Of a DNA stretch of 64,000 nt, positions 46,399 to 57,592 are shown in pieces (the first letter of the stretch is position 1; each line of letters begins with the position of its first letter). The notes beneath the pieces were generated by a model. That model was given only the letters and a program-made list of their open reading frames with translations. It ran no database searches and was not told the DNA's origin. This stretch comes from Syncephalastrum monosporum B8922. Lineage: Eukaryota; Mucoromycota; Mucoromycetes; Mucorales; Syncephalastraceae. Both the position numbers and the translations under genes were made by a program. The DNA is taken from the NCBI GenBank assembly GCA_000697355.1, contig JNEN01001269.1:163618-227617 (forward strand). The letters are read 5' to 3'.

Positions 46399-47721
46399 AT
46401 GTCGTCTTATTACGATCGTGACAGACGCGGAGGAGGACGCCTGCGTCGCCTCTATGTTGGTATGTAATCATATTGATCGTTTCTACATAAGCTCACAAGA
46501 TGGAAACAAAAAAAAACCTAGGCAACGTGAACCGTTATGTTCGTGGGAGAGATCTGAGAAGCCTTTTTGAACGCGTGGGTCGTCTTCGTGACTTTGACCT
46601 CTTTGTAAATATCTGCAGGTCGTATAATCTTGCTTCATCTCACACGTTTTGTTTTTCTTGCAGGAGAACTTTGGTTTCGTTGAGTATGATGTAAGGATTG
46701 TCTAACTGCCTCCTACCTGTTGCTAATGGACCACTTTCTTCTTGACAGGATCACAGAGGCATGTACCTGACAACGCTATTCTTTCTTCCCTTACGTGAAG
46801 TGTGCTGACCCTTTGTTTTAAAGATGCGGAGGTCGCAGTGAGAGAATTCGACGGAAAGAGAATGGAGGGTGATCGCATCGTTGTAAGTCATCGTCATCGT
46901 CACTGTGAAAAGAGGTCTGGAGCAAAGGTGATTGCTCACTGCGTCAAACAGGTTGAGTATGCCAAGCGAGGCCCTCTGAGTGTCAGAACTCGCGGTGGAA
47001 TGAGAGACCGCTGCTACAACTGCGGTGAATCAGGTATGTTGCAACATTAATCAAGTACGCCTGGCCATTCACCGTTTTTTCTACTTAGGTCATATGTGAG
47101 TATCTCAGTGGATAAGTCATCAAGTAGTGCAGATAAAACTCACAATCAATCCTTTTAAATCCTATGTCGATGGTCAGTGCCAGGGAATGGTAAGTGTATA
47201 TTTTCTGGCGGCACCTGCATGTACTCACCCGTTCATTAGTGATATTCCCAAGGGCAGAGGCGATCGTGCCATGGCATTCGATGAGAACCGCTGCTTGTAA
47301 GTAGAATATGGACCCAGAAGGTCGTACTAACGCCTTTTACGTTTTAGTGATTGTGGTAAGGTCGGCCATATGGCTCGTGACTGCCCGTAAGTTTACGAGA
47401 GTGGTCCGTCTTCTAGTACACTAACCTCGTCGTAGTGAACGTGGCAGTGGCCGTAACCGCTCCCGCTCTCGCAGCCCTCGTAGACGTAGCCGCTCGCCTC
47501 GTCGCCACCGATCGCGCACTCCACCCGCGGGTGACCGTTCGCGTAGCCCTGAGGGTCGTTCGCGTAGCCCTGCCCCGCGCGACCGCTCGCGTTCCCCCCG
47601 CTCCCCCCGCTCCCGTTCGCCGCCGCCTCGCCGCGACTCACGTAGCCCTAGCCGCTCTAGAAGCCCCATGCGCGACCGCTCCCGTTCCCGCTCCCGTACT
47701 CCTCCTGCTACGACTGAATAG
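46399..47721 (+). CDS. SR-type RNA-binding protein with RRM and two zinc knuckles
   Basis: Eleven exons give 240 residues: 46399-46459, 46522-46604, 46664-46690, 46749-46758, 46824-46882, 46952-47033, 47089-47095, 47178-47189, 47240-47296, 47348-47386 and 47436-47721. An RRM spans residues 18-92 (RRLYVGNVN as RNP2, ENFGFVEYD as RNP1). Two CCHC knuckles follow: CYNCGESGHIAREC and CFDCGKVGHMARDC. The last 95 residues are an RS domain dense in SRSP and RDRSRS. This is the layout of RSZ/SRSF7-like splicing factors. The 10-, 7- and 12-nt microexons are required to complete the RRM and the first knuckle. The intron 46759-46823 begins GCATGT (GC-AG). Confidence 0.85.
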
Positions 47722-48453
47722 GATGCTACGCGTCTCAAAGTGCCCTCTCAGAAGATATAATTATATGTCTTTTGCGTGAATTGTTTCCCCATGTTTGCTC
47801 AGGCACGCACCCATATATAACCCTAATCAATGGTCTAGCTCTCTCTCTCTCTCTCTCTCTATCTTTAATCTCTCTGTGCGTGTGTGTCTCTGTCTCTGTC
47901 TCTGTCTCTGTCTCTGTCTCTGTCTCTCTCTCGTGTGCTGTCCCTGTTACGTCCTCTGCTGCTGCAAGTTTAGAAGCAAGTGCACCATCCTTACATCGCT
48001 CCCTCCGACGTAGCATGGTCCTTGCATCGTTCACTGCTTGATTGGTGTCCGTACTTGCTTGAAAACCCCACTCGCTATTTCTCTCTCCTGGACGCAGACG
48101 CGTGATTGGTGGCGTTTAAATCGATGACAGCCACGTATGTGCGCACTATGTGCAAGATAGAATAAGTTTTTCATGCACTTACGCTTTTGCGAGTCATAGT
48201 GAGGTGTTGGACCAAAACAAATAATTGCCACTTCGATATATTTCACCCCCGTTCTTGTCAATACATCACAATCCTTTGCTCTGTATTCGTATCAACGGTT
48301 GCTTAACTCTATGTTCTAAGGTACAATACATCCACCCTATATAGTAATATGATATTTGTTAGCGGATGGGGGAGCGGTGCTATCTAAGCCCTATATACAC
48401 GTCCTCGAATGACATACGTTTTTCTACGTAAACCATGATGACAGGTTTCCTCC
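47722..48453. other. Convergent 3' gap with CT-rich repeats
   Basis: Between the SR-type stop and the EF-G2 stop. It contains the (CT)n/(TCTCTG)n tract listed separately. No gene recognised. Confidence 0.5.
47839..47933. repeat. (CT)n and (TCTCTG)n microsatellites
   Basis: A 22-base CT run at 47839-47860, then about seven TCTCTG-type units at 47886-47931, separated by TG-rich sequence. Confidence 0.9.
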
Positions 48454-51029
48454 TTAAAATCCTCGCATCTCTTTCACCACAGCGTCTTCACGGTCCTTGT
48501 TCATCCCGCCGTAGCCAATGACGCGCATAGAAAAGCTCCCCGAGCCGGCGGTGAGACTGCGCAGCGCGCTCGAGTAACCTAGCATGGCGCTGAGCGGGAC
48601 ATGGGCCTTGACGATTTGCTTGGGTGTATAGCCTTCAATGCTCGTCTGGGACAGCAACGCGTCCTTGGGGATATACACATCCCGCACATCGTCTGTTTCA
48701 ACATCGGCTGCGGTCGACTCCAGGCTGAGGACATGACCGCGCCGGGTACCGCTGAGATCACCGACGACGGAGCCGATATGCTTCTCCTGGATTTGGGCAT
48801 GTACTTCCATCATGGGCTCAAGGAGGCACGGCGAGGCTTGCTTGACGGCCTCAAAAACACCGGAGGCAACACTCGCCGAGATCGCACCGAGGGTCGATTC
48901 CTGGCCGAACGTCTTCAGCTGGCTGGCCTTGACCTTGACTTGGGTGAGTGGAAACCCGAGGATGGCGCCACGGGCCAAACCCGACTGGATGCCGACCTGC
49001 ATCGCGCGGCGCACTTCGCCCGCGTCGAGGCCTGCGTCCTCTGGCAAGTCGGATGGGTCCACCCAAAGTCGGTTGCCACCTGCCTCCACGATCCATTCGC
49101 CGTCATCGTCTGCTTCTGAGTAGGGCTCAATCTCGACTCTGCAGCTGGCACGTGCGCGTTTTCCAAGGATCTCCTTGTCATAACTAGCATTGGCAGCGGC
49201 GGAGGTCTGGCAGGACTCGCGGTAGGAAATGCGCATCTTGCCCATATCAGCCTTGCATTTGAATTCGTTGAGGAGGCGATCCTTAACGATCTCGAGGTGG
49301 AGCTCCCCCATGCCACTTATGAGCATCTGACCGCTGTCTTCATCCGTCCAGACATTCAACGACGGGTCCTCTCTGCAGAGGCTCTCAAGCGATTCAGCGA
49401 CGTGTTTCTCCTCCGAGACCGAGTGCGGTTCGATGGCAGTGAAAAAGGCAGGGGAGGGGATATCAATGTTGCTGAGCTGCATGCCGCTCTTGATCGCCGC
49501 CGCATCGTTGGCCTGCACAAGCGTGTCGCCTGTGCGCGTGTGCTTCAGGCCGACAATGACGCCGATGTTCCCGGCGGTGATAGTGGGAATTTCCTCGACG
49601 TCCTTGGCGTACATTTGCAGCAGCCTGTTGATCCGCTCTTTCTTGTCGCTTGCGGTGTTGTAGAGTGTCATACGGGAGCCAAGCGTGCCTGACAAAGGAG
49701 AATGGAAGTGAGGGTCAAGACAGACATGCCCCTTCAGTGGCTTACCTGAGTACACCTTGCAGTAAACGAGCGGGCCGCGGCGCGCATCGTGGGTGACCTT
49801 AAAAGCCAAAGCGCACAGCTTCCCGTTTGTGGTCAAGGGTATCAGCTCATCTTTGCGTCCGCGGTATTTAGCGAGGGCAGCCGGGCGATCGAGAGGGCTG
49901 GGCAAGTAGTCAATGATGGCATCTAAGACGGGCTGGACACCCATGTTCTTGAAAGCAGCGCCACAGAGAACAGGCACAGCGCTACTGTTCAGTGTGGCAC
50001 GGCGCAGGGCGGCTTTGATGGCGTCTTGTGGTACGCGCATATGGTCACCTTCGGCCTTTTCGAAAAATACGTCGACAATGGCATCGTCCAGCTCGGCGAG
50101 GGTCTCGACCAAAGCGGTACGTCCCCGGACAGCCTCGGCGTAGAGATCGGTACCTTCCTGAAGCGGCTCCTTGACGATTTCCATACCATCAATGTCCTTC
50201 CAGAACAGCGATTCCATGGTAACTAGGTCGGCGACGCCCTGAATACCCTCCTCGGATTGGATAGGGAGCTGAAGCACAAGAGGACGTGTCTGCAGTTTGC
50301 GCCACATTTCCTGGACAGTGCGGCCAAAGGCAGCACCGGTACGGTCCATCTTGTTGACAAACGCAATACGCGGTATCGTGTATCGATCGGCCTGGTGCCA
50401 GACGGTTTCGGTTTGAGCTTCGACACCTGCGACGCCGTCGAGAATCGTGACGGCACCGTCGAGGACGCGCATGGAGCGCTCGACTTCCATGGTAAAGTCG
50501 ACGTGGCCAGGCGTGTCGATGAGATTGATACGGTGGCCCTGCCAGCCAAATGTGATGGCGGCGCTGTTGATTGTGATGCCACGTTCGCGTTCGGCCTTGA
50601 GATAATCCATGACCGTATCACCATCATCAATATCTGTCAAAAAAAAAAAAAAAAATACATGTAAGCCTTAGTGTTTACTGCTGAAACTGTAACAGAGAGC
50701 TTTTCTTCTTTTTTACCGCCTATCCGTTTCGTGACGCCAGCATAAAAGAGCATACGCTCGGTGGTGGTTGTCTTGCCTAGATGGAGAGTGAGTGTTTGGC
50801 AGTGGACAGGGTGAGCTTGAGCTTGTTTTGACCTGCATCAATGTGGGCAATAATGCCGATGTTGCGAGTCTTTTGAATGCCAAAGTCTTTTGAAGCTGTG
50901 ACAGGGTTAGAAAGAGCGTGGTGCCATAAAGCATGGTAATTTACCGTGAGCATAGTGCCTGGCAATGAGAAGCCTATGCTTGGGTAGACATGTTCTCAAG
51001 TGAGGAACCGATCGCACCACAAATTGCAT
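48454..51029 (-). CDS. MEF2: Mitochondrial elongation factor G 2 / ribosome-releasing factor 2
   Basis: Five exons (51029-50945, 50895-50833, 50776-50717, 50633-49746, 49688-48454) give 776 residues. It is a translational GTPase for mitochondrial ribosome recycling. The N-terminus (MQFVVRSVPHLRTCLPK) is presequence-like. GTPase motifs: AHIDAGKTTTTE, split by an intron in the P-loop, RGITI, DTPGH and NKMD. The string VTILDGVAGVEAQTETVW resembles EF-G2/RRF2 more than EF-G1. The ending YGGMNKDREDAVVKEMRGF fits. The 57-nt intron at 49689-49745 is a multiple of three and has no stop; it was removed because VYSG-TLGSRM then matches other EF-G proteins. Confidence 0.92.
50639..50655. repeat. Poly(A) run in an intron
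   Basis: An A run on the plus strand (T run on the gene strand) immediately before the acceptor of the fourth EF-G2 exon, serving as its polypyrimidine tract. Confidence 0.7.
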
Positions 51030-51341
51030 TGATTTGATACCTGCAACTGTGGCTCATGGTCTGGGTCTCGCCCCTTTTAAATTACCATGATTCCTCCGCT
51101 ACATATCGTATCGGGCGACTAGCGCCTCATCATCGCTGTCATCCTATCTAGAGAGAGGAAAGGCCCGACCTGTTCATTCAGAAGTTGCTTATTCTGCTGT
51201 ATAAAAGCAATAGCATGCTGTACAAGCAGACAAAACGAGTCAACAGATGGGACTTCTATTATTTTTACAAGGAAGCGCAGGCATTCTGCCATGCTAGTAA
51301 ATATGCGGTAGGTCTTATATTACAATGGAGATACAGACACA

Positions 51342-52720
51342 TCAGGTGAAACCAATGCGTTTTGGATCGTCGAGAGGGGGTAGCGTAGGATATGCTGGTG
51401 GGTGGCGAGGGTCAAAAGGTACAGAGTGCGAGGCTGCTTGTGATGGCTGTGGACGCACTGCATAGGCCCAGCAATAAGCAAACACCATAAAAAATAAGAG
51501 TACCTAGATAATCGTCCGCCGAAAATTAACATACACGTCCATCTCGGTAAATATACAATCATAGGAAACTACCATTGTTTTCGCAGAGATAGTATCCACG
51601 AAGCCATTCGTCACATCTGCGATTGTTTCAGCCAACACACGTGTCCTAGTTAGGAATAAAAGAAGGGAAAAAGAAAGAGTTCAGACATATGTCTATCATA
51701 GGTATCCAGGGTGAGTGCTTACCTTCCGACCCACAGCGGCCTGTAGAGACACTTTTGCCATTCGCGACACATGTCATCCATGGCTGGTACGCGAGTAGAC
51801 GGATCACATTCGTTTCGGGTGTATTCTGTGCTGCAATGGAAATGCTCATCGAGGGTGGCTATCATCGAAAGTAAAGCAGAAGGTGAACGGGGTGTCAAAG
51901 CGGCCAAAGCTTACGTACACTGCTCGTATTGGACGACCTTTTCAGACACGTCGCGTCTCAGCGCTACCATCAGTTGCACGCCGGCGTACGCAAGGGCGGT
52001 GTAGAATACAAGCTTGCAAGTCACCTGGACAAGTCTATGGATGATTACGTGCATGTATATATCAGCGCCGATCCGAGCAAAGGAGAGTATAAGGGCCTAC
52101 ATACGCAGCAAGAAAATGCAAGAAAAATCGATAATGGCTGTACGGATCGGCGGGTGCTGTATACAAAGGAGGAGCTGCAGGGTATATGTGAGGCTGGCTA
52201 ACGAAAGGTGATGTGTGGTCTGTGTTGATTTCATGGGTGGTGCAGTCCGCTTGCGGTGCACTCGTAGGTGTAACCGTCTCGTCATTCGAAGACGAAGAAG
52301 AAGAAGAAGAAGACGACGACGACGGATCCACAGCGGGTGCAGCTGCTGGAGAATGAGAGACAGGCGGGGGAAGCGACGCAGAAGAACAAGATAAAGGAGG
52401 ATCGTGCGAGGTTGCTGGCCGTGTGTCTGCTACTATGTCGGTCGCTGTGTGTGTACGCGTGTCGTTATCGAGATCAATTGAAGAAATGAGAGAGCTCAGT
52501 TGCTGAGCCTCTTGATCGGCTGACTGGAAATAAGACCGTGGCACAAAGAGGTCGATTCCACTACCCTGATCTGCAAAAGAAAACGGCGAAGGGGAGGTTT
52601 GCGTGAGTAAAGATCTATCAGAATGATAGATACTATTTCTATACCATCAGGATCGGCATATGACCCGTGAATAGGATGATCGTATTCATAGTCCATAAAT
52701 TCATGGTTCGTGCACGGCAT
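51342..52720 (-). CDS. Brr6/Brl1-like nuclear envelope protein
   Basis: Six exons (52720-52645, 52570-52105, 52034-51919, 51858-51723, 51645-51573, 51503-51342) give 342 residues. Brr6 and Brl1 act in nuclear pore assembly and nuclear-envelope lipid balance. The N-terminal half is low complexity, with a 14-Ser run encoded by a trinucleotide repeat. A first membrane span (KLVFYTALAYAGVQLMV) near residue 198 is followed by RRDVSEKV and the four-cysteine domain: HCSTEYTRNECDPSTRVPA and MCREWQKC, whose cysteines form conserved disulfides. Then comes VLAETIADVTNGFVDTISAK, and a second span VLFFMVFAYCWAYAV. The Pro-rich tail ends at 51342. Divergent from HEM13. Confidence 0.9.
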
Positions 52721-52902
52721 GGTGGCACCACAATTATGTTCGCTGTACGGTCTTCTTGGTGCTTTTATCACGCCACAAAGCAGAAACAAAAGTGGTTCCC
52801 GCACTCCGCCTTTCTGAAATTATTAAAGACGTGTCAGGTCACTTTTTGTTGTTGTTTGCCTTCCTTGCTCATTCCACTCTCCTTGGTAACTGCACTAACA
52901 GC
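52721..52902. promoter_or_regulatory. Shared promoter of Brr6/Brl1-like gene and HEM13
   Basis: Only 182 bp separate the two start codons, in opposite directions, so the promoters must overlap. CT-rich sequence lies toward HEM13. No clear TATA box was seen. Confidence 0.55.
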
Positions 52903-54348
52903 ATGGCGTTCCTGCTCAGGTCCTTGTCCTTGAAGCAGCGTGTGCCTCTATATTCTGCCAGTCAGGCAATGTAAGCCGACAACAACAAATACATTTCGAC
53001 TTGACCTCATTCTTCGTTTTTTCCTTTCCTTTCCTTTTCTTTTTTCTTTTTTCCTTTTTTTCCCTATCCTTCCCTTTTCTTTGGCAGCATCCGCAACCGG
53101 CGTGCGATTTTCACGTCAAGTGCTTCTGTTGCGTCATTGCGTCAACGTAGAAACGTGGCCACGGCTACGGCCACGGCAACCGCTATGGCTATCACGGCAA
53201 CCGCGAGCGCTCTTGCGTATGGCCTCGCCACCAACGACGAAGTAGGTTATATCGGATTAGTGGGAAAGTACCTGACCTGTTCAATTGAAGGTGTATTGTG
53301 ATGCCGTGCAAGACGACAAACAACGTGTAAGTCACAACTAATAATGTTAGGACACCCATTGCTGACCCTCTGATTCTCATTTTAGAAATCCGAGGGTCCT
53401 ATTACGGACAGTGACCCGATGCGTCTGCGCATGGAGGCATTCATCAAGGGCCTGCAGACCCGTATCGTGGAAGACATCGAAAACCTTGACGGAAAGCAAT
53501 TCATGCGCACAACCTGGCAGCGCGCTGAGGGCGGCGAAGGCATCACATGCGTGCTCCAGGACGGCAACGTCTTTGAAAAGGCCGGCGTAGGCGTGTCAGT
53601 CGTGTATGGCTCGCTTCCCAAAGCGGCGGTGGATCAGATGCGCCATGACCGCGGAAAGGACATCAACGCAGATGGCCCCGTCCCCTTCTTCGCGGCCGGC
53701 ATCTCACTCGTGATGCATCCGCATAACCCAAACTGCCCAACCGTGCACCTCAACTACCGCTATTTTGAGATCGAGAACCCGGACGGCACGCCCAAGATGT
53801 GGTGGTTCGGCGGTGGATCCGACCTGACCCCCTCCTACTTGTTTGAAGATGACTGCATCCATTTCCACCAGGTACTCAAGGACGGCTGCGACAAGACCGA
53901 CAAGCGCTACTACTCCACTTTTAAGCAGTGGTGCGACAAGTATTTCTATATCAAGCACCGCGGCGAGGCGCGTGGCATTGGTGGCATCTTTTTTGATGAT
54001 CTTGACGACAAGCCTGCCGAAGAGCTCTTTGGCTTTGTTCGCGAGATGGGTAACCGCTTTTCGCTCTCGTACCTGCCCATCGTTAAGAAGCGCATGAACA
54101 TGAAGTACACCAACGAGATGAAACAGTGGCAGCAGCTGCGTCGTGGTCGCTATGTCGAATTCAACCTTGTCTGGGATCGCGGTACCAAGTTCGGTCTGCA
54201 GACACCAGGCGCCCGCATCGAGGCTATTTTGATGTCCTTGCCACTCACCGCCCGTTGGGAGTACATGAACGAGCCAGAAGTGAGCTCCAAGGAAGAAGAC
54301 TTGGTGAACGTATTAAAAACACCTCGAGATTGGATTCCTTTGGTTTAA
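52903..54348 (+). CDS. HEM13: Coproporphyrinogen III oxidase
   Basis: Four exons (52903-52970, 53088-53241, 53291-53326, 53386-54348) give 406 residues. The oxygen-dependent enzyme converts coproporphyrinogen III to protoporphyrinogen IX. The first 60 residues are Arg/Ser/Ala-rich (MAFLLRSLSLKQRV and on), and an Ala/Thr-rich helix follows, so it is probably targeted to the intermembrane space, unlike the cytosolic yeast enzyme. Motifs: GISLVMHPHNPNCPTVHLNY, WWFGGGSDLTPSYL, KQWCDKYFYIKHRGEARGIGG and the final LPLTARWEYMN. Intron 1 contains a long TTTTCC-type tract. Exon 3 has only 36 nt. Codon use in the main exon is C-rich, as in the aldehyde dehydrogenase gene. Confidence 0.95.
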
Positions 54349-54540
54349 AGGAGAGAGCAAAAAAAAAAAGTGAGAGGAATCTTGTATCATACATTTTCTA
54401 TACAGTACAATTACTATACAGTAGAGTGACGACGATAAATGAATGTATCCATGCGTCTGTCTGCCTATTTGTCTATCTATTTATCTGTCTATATGCTATA
54501 CATCTACCTATTTGGCCGACTACCTGTCTATCCACGAATA

Positions 54541-57361
54541 TCACACAACGGTCAGGTCCAGACGGCCTGTCAATGCATCAATGGCATGAATGCGTCCCTT
54601 GACCTTGTCACCGGGCATGAGCGAGCCATCTAGCTTGATTAAACGACCACGTACGCCGAGCTCCAGTACGGTCACGGATGCAACTTGCATTGCACCGCCA
54701 AGGTCAGACCACATGGTTTGCGTCGCGTTGTTTACAACACATGTCCAATCCATCATACCCGCGTTACCCTCGACCTGAAGACGGTTAAGCAGCTCCAGCG
54801 CCCAGTACTGTATGCTCGTGTTCTGTACCATCTGGAGCTGCTTCTCGCGAAACTCTATCTTGGGCGCCATCTGCTTGAGATCGGCCAAGCTAAAAGGACA
54901 GTCCTGACCCAAAAGCTGAGCCTTCACCTGCCAATGGACGACCATATCCAAATAGCGACGCAGAGGAGAGGTTGCTTTGGTGTAACCGTCAGGGACGCCC
55001 ATCATGACATGAGGCAAACCGCTGTCGGTACGAATCGCAGCCGGGGGCAAAAGGTGCATGACTTGGGTCATAGATCGGAAAGGCACACAGCCTGTTTGAG
55101 GATCGCGCATCTCATCACAAAGACGGCTCTTGAGTGCCTCATCGGCACCGGATAGACTGCGCCATTGTTGGACCCGGTAGGGGAGAGGCACGCCTGTGTC
55201 ACGACCAAAGCGCGCCGCGACACGTCCGCCCATGATCATCGTCTCGGCGACCATGGTGCGCGCGGCTGACGACATGAAGCGATCCAGCGAAAGCCGCACG
55301 GCAGGGAGAGTCGTCGCATAGCTCGGTCCTTTGAAATTCAGGGCAGGTAAAGGCAGTGGGTAGGGGTCGAGGGCGACACTGCATTGTGGGCGCATAAACG
55401 TTAGTGCTCCCTGTTGAACTCGAAAAGCAGCATGTTGCTTGGCCAGACTAAAAATGGCAAGCAGGTCGCTCTCGCACCGTCGCACGTCGTCGAGCGTCGA
55501 TTCGTGTGCGACCTCATCCTCGCTGAGCAATGCGTCGGTCATGGTGGGGTGCACGAGCATCATGCTTGGGGTCGGCTCGTCTTGCTTCGGCAGGAAGCCG
55601 TCCGCATCTTTAGAGAGAAGCGTGTCAAGGTCATCGTAGAAAATCTTGCGCACGTTGCGGACGAGACTGGGACGCACGCGATATTCTTCAATATCACCTT
55701 GGGCACCCAGTTTGGCGCTGAATGTCATGGCATACTGCGATCCATCCGGCAGAGTCTGGGCGGTGGAGCCCAGACTGAACTTCTTTGCGGAGAGTTCAGC
55801 GGGCATCATGGGAAAATGCATCTCGGGTAGATACAAGGTTTGGACGCGGTCTTGGAGAGTGGACGCGAGAGCATGGTCAGGCGTAATATGGGTTGTTGGA
55901 TCCGCAATGTGGACATGCAGCCACGTGCCGTCGGGGGTGGTTTCGATGGATACGCCGTCGTCAATTTCTTTAGCAGTTGGATCGTCGATGGTATACACAG
56001 GCAAGTCGCCAAAATGATGCCGCAGCCCTTCGCAGCTGTCTTTCCCAATATGGCCCGGTTTCAAAAAGGCGTTGGTAAACTTGGTCATTAAAGTGTCGTT
56101 TTGATCCGCCTTTCGAGACCAATAAAATTCATGCGCGACGGCGCGGTGGGTCACAAGCGTCAAATTGTCCCAGGGCTTGTACATGCCTATTTGCTTGAGG
56201 AATGTAATGGCGAGCGAGCGGTCAATAAAGGTCTGATCATAGAGCTTCAGACTTTTAAGGATGGCTGGCGCGAAGATCTCGTGTGGAGATTCGATCATGA
56301 TCTTGGGGGTCTTGACCCAGTCCGCGATAAAGTTGATGAATCGCTTGTCGGTGTCGCTGAGGTCGTTTATGAATGCTTTACCGATTTCCAAGTCGGAGCG
56401 ACTGAAGGTGCCTAGCTTGGGATCGGCGTGATTTTGAGCGAATTGGGCAAGTTTTCTAGCACGCGACAAGAAGTTGACGTAGGCAGGATCGCGGGCCCGA
56501 ATCCAGTCAATCAATTCGGACAAGCCGTCAACGTCGTCACGAGGGCGAGCCTGCCAACGTCCGGATTCAAGCCAATCTGAGGCGGGCATGAATCGTACAT
56601 TTTCACTGACGAGGTATAGAAACGTCATGTGCTTTTGCGCAGAGTCGGGCGACGGCGTGTCAAACACACGTCGGGCCATGTCGAGAAGGGAAAAGGCTTG
56701 GTCCGACTTGTTTTCGAGGTGGCCGTAAAGCTTATCGAGCTGACGGTACGCGATGGCTTTCTGGAAGCGTAATTGATGCTGGTACTCTTTAACAGCGCGT
56801 GCTAGATCTTGCACAGGATAATCTGAAGGCATCTCGGATGCGGATGGATCAAATACCAAGTTTTTTGCAAACTTCCTGACGACGTCTGACTCAGTAAAAC
56901 GCGGCATGACGTACGCTACGGAATCGCTCTTGCATTCAATCACACGACCGCTTCGTAGCAGCACGCCGATTTGTTGCATGCTACCGCTCGCAGCGCGTTG
57001 TTTCACGACCACACCGCTATATTGTCCTTTCCTGTCTAGGAAGGTGAGTCTAAGTAGGTGACAAGACGCGACACGACATGTACCTAAATACTTCGACATA
57101 ATCGCCTAGTTGCAATCTGCTAGACTGAAAAGGGATCTGTTTCTTCTCGTCGAGCAAGTCGATTACGGCTCCTGTCAGACCAGTTCCGTCCTGGGACTCG
57201 TCTTCAATGGAGCTCCAGACGGATCGTCGATACTGGGGATTGAGATGGTGGTTGTGATTTATGCAGCATACAGACGTAGGTCGACGAATATGGCCAAGCC
57301 ATGTGGTAGAGGCGAAAGGAGTAGCCCTTTTGAAAGCATGAGCCACCGACCGCATGTGCAT
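54541..57361 (-). CDS. DSS1: RNase II-family exoribonuclease, mitochondrial (Dss1-like)
   Basis: Two exons (57361-57084 and 57049-54541) give 928 residues. Dss1 is the 3'-5' exonuclease of the mitochondrial degradosome. The N-terminus (MHMRSVAHAFKRATPF) is presequence-like. The RNB catalytic core near residue 440 has VYTIDDPTAKEIDDGVS, with the Asp residues that bind the metal ions, followed by HVHIADPTTHI. Later motifs FMRPQCS and YTKATSPLRRYLDMVVHWQ are typical of the RNB domain. An S1-like region ends the protein (GDKVKGRIHAID). The order and length match fungal Dss1. It ends 192 bp from the HEM13 stop and is divergent from SRP68. Confidence 0.9.
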
Positions 57362-57592
57362 GTGTTGTTAGAGGAGGTGAGAGGAAACGAGTGAAGAAAA
57401 GACGAGTGAAGGAGGGATTGTAATTGTCTCGTGTGAAGTAGAAAGTAAGAAAAGCAAAAACTAAAAGGCACAACGGTATAAAGCTGTCAAACAACTTTTT
57501 TTTCTTTTTTGGCTGCGGGACCCCAATCAATAGTCTGATAAACACACGCCCATTTGGCAAACGCGCTTCTTCCTCATTGCACGTAATTGTTT
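57362..57592. promoter_or_regulatory. Shared promoter of Dss1-like gene and SRP68
   Basis: 231 bp separate the two divergent start codons. No TATA box stands out; a T run at 57497-57507 lies toward SRP68. Confidence 0.5.

Noticed and set aside
47786..48041. Ser/Leu-Ser and Val-Ser-rich open frames
   Set aside because: They are translations of (CT)n and (TCTCTG)n microsatellites.
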